Positions 63,283-64,000 of a stretch of 64,000 nucleotides of DNA are shown here, piece after piece (position 1 is the stretch's first letter; each line of letters starts with the position of its first letter). The stretch spans positions 645,001 through 709,000 of the forward strand of contig NC_012115.1 in NCBI RefSeq assembly GCF_000021725.1. Reading direction: 5' to 3'. The translations under genes and the position numbers were made by a program. This DNA comes from Nautilia profundicola AmH. GTDB lineage: Bacteria; Campylobacterota; Campylobacteria; Campylobacterales; Nautiliaceae. The notes beneath the pieces are model-generated. The model saw only the letters and a program-made list of their open reading frames with translations. It did not search any database and had not been told where the DNA came from.

Positions 63283-63296
63283 AGCCCTTCCGGGCT
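63283..63296 (+). terminator. Small hairpin between purH and the following MFS gene
   Basis: AGCCC, loop TTCC, GGGCT. There is no T-tract; the stem is followed at once by GGAG, the ribosome-binding site of the MFS gene. It could be a weak terminator or a translational control hairpin. Confidence 0.35.
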
Positions 63297-63305
63297 GGAG
63301 ACAGT

Positions 63306-64000
63306 ATGAAAAAAGAAGTTTTGATTTTAGGATTTGTCAGTTTTTTTACCGACATGGCGAGTGCCATGATAACCACTACTTTTCCTCTTTTTTTGGTTTA
63401 TGTTTTAAAAAACGGAGTTGATAAATTAGGATTTGTAATAGGAATTGCTACGTTTGTATCGTATTTTTTCCGGGTGATTTTCGGTATTTTAAGTGATAAA
63501 TACGGAGTAAGAAAGCCTTTGGCACTTACCGGATATATTATATCGGCCGTATCTAAACCTCTTTTTTATTTTGCCACGTCCTGGCAGCATGTGGCTGTTT
63601 TCAGAAGTCTTGACAGATTTGCAAAAGCCATGAGGAGTGCTCCCAAAGACGCACTTTTAAGTGCTTACGGCAAAGAAAAAGGAAAAATTTTCGGAATTCA
63701 TAAAATGCTTGATGTTGCGGGTGAAATGAGTGGGGCATTGATCGTGTTTTTAATGTTTTATGTTTATTCTGCAAATGAAGAAACTTTCAGAAATATTTTT
63801 TTGATGACAGTATTTCCCGGATTTATGGCAATAATACTCAGTTTTTTTATAAAAGATGTGAAAACGAAAAGAGATTATAAATTTGACCTGCAAAAAGATA
63901 AAGATTTTGTTAAGCAGCTTTTAATTTCAAATTTAATATTGCTTTTTGTAATTAGTGAAAGTTATTTTCTTATCAAAGCAAAAGAAAGTTTTGAGTTTAT
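63306..64000 (+). CDS. MFS transporter, 3' end cut by the window edge
   Basis: The frame is open from ATG 63306 to the window end (231 codons). The N-terminus MKKEVLILGFVSFFTDMASAM and the loop ILSDKYGVRKPLALTGY, followed by LDRFAKAMRSAPKDALLS, are typical of the MFS branch that contains putative multidrug and siderophore exporters. About six membrane segments are visible. GGAG lies seven bases before the ATG (GGAGACAGTATG). Its substrate cannot be told. Confidence 0.85.
   Translation, partial: MKKEVLILGFVSFFTDMASAMITTTFPLFLVYVLKNGVDKLGFVIGIATFVSYFFRVIFGILSDKYGVRKPLALTGYIISAVSKPLFYFATSWQHVAVFRSLDRFAKAMRSAPKDALLSAYGKEKGKIFGIHKMLDVAGEMSGALIVFLMFYVYSANEETFRNIFLMTVFPGFMAIILSFFIKDVKTKRDYKFDLQKDKDFVKQLLISNLILLFVISESYFLIKAKESFEF

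Overview
The window looks like a piece of the chromosome of a thermophilic or vent-type Campylobacterota (Epsilonproteobacteria), most likely of the Nautiliales (Nautilia, Caminibacter or Lebetimonas type). This is inferred from low GC, tightly overlapping genes, TTTAAGTNTT-type promoter elements, an epsilon-type MutS with an HNH tail, histidine kinases with the AHQWRQPL H-box, nickel uptake plus hyp genes, and a membrane complex of the hydrogenase-4/complex I family. The species is not proven from sequence alone.

Layout. 1-2040: 3' part of a 23S rRNA gene and a 5S rRNA gene. 2290-6892: Ste24-like membrane protease, short-chain dehydrogenase, prmC, then (minus strand) an MFS exporter, a small exported protein and MarC. 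6941-10305: a MutS7-type MutS-HNH protein and a convergent zinc-ribbon/HTH protein. 10429-16119: a FecBCD-type ABC importer, a 678-base non-coding gap, and a nikMNQO-type ECF nickel transporter. 16331-19546: hypBCDE, preceded by a structured leader. 19593-22605: menG, thiS, glyS. 22684-28412: an AT-rich outer-membrane receptor, small exported protein, histidine kinase and response regulator-EAL operon. 28827-35443 (minus): six genes of an energy-converting-hydrogenase-related membrane complex whose large subunit lacks all four nickel-ligating cysteines. 35553-44703: CitE-like lyase, cytochrome c, folD, lepB, M50 protease, dnaJ, purL, and a LysR gene divergent from a yeiH gene split by a -1 frame change at an A7 tract. 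44708-52485 (minus): beta-CASP nuclease, PEP synthase, MgtC/DUF4010 protein and a P3A H+-ATPase, the last with a second copy of the hypB leader in front. 52641-61705 (minus): pyruvate-dehydrogenase-type complex, AhpD-like protein, ADP-forming acyl-CoA synthetase, phosphofructokinase, lipA and lipB. 61756-64000: purH and a truncated MFS gene.

How it fits together. Nickel import (nikMNQO) feeds hypBCDE, which mature NiFe hydrogenases encoded elsewhere. The complex-I-like operon here does not look like a nickel enzyme. The phosphofructokinase, lipoate-synthesis, pyruvate-dehydrogenase and ADP-forming acyl-CoA synthetase genes form a coherent sugar/pyruvate to acetyl-CoA to acetate module beside a PEP synthase that runs the other way.

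The most interesting non-coding signals are three. First, a duplicated leader element of about 95 nt (16209-16303 and 52518-52609) with a near-identical core and an outer stem changed by three compensating base pairs, placed about 30 nt upstream of hypB and of the H+-ATPase gene: a candidate undescribed cis-regulatory RNA. Second, a family of 35-base arrays made of five heptamers of the RTKRARA type at gene boundaries and inside two open reading frames (prmC and the E2 gene). Third, an inverted pair of octamer arrays upstream of purL.
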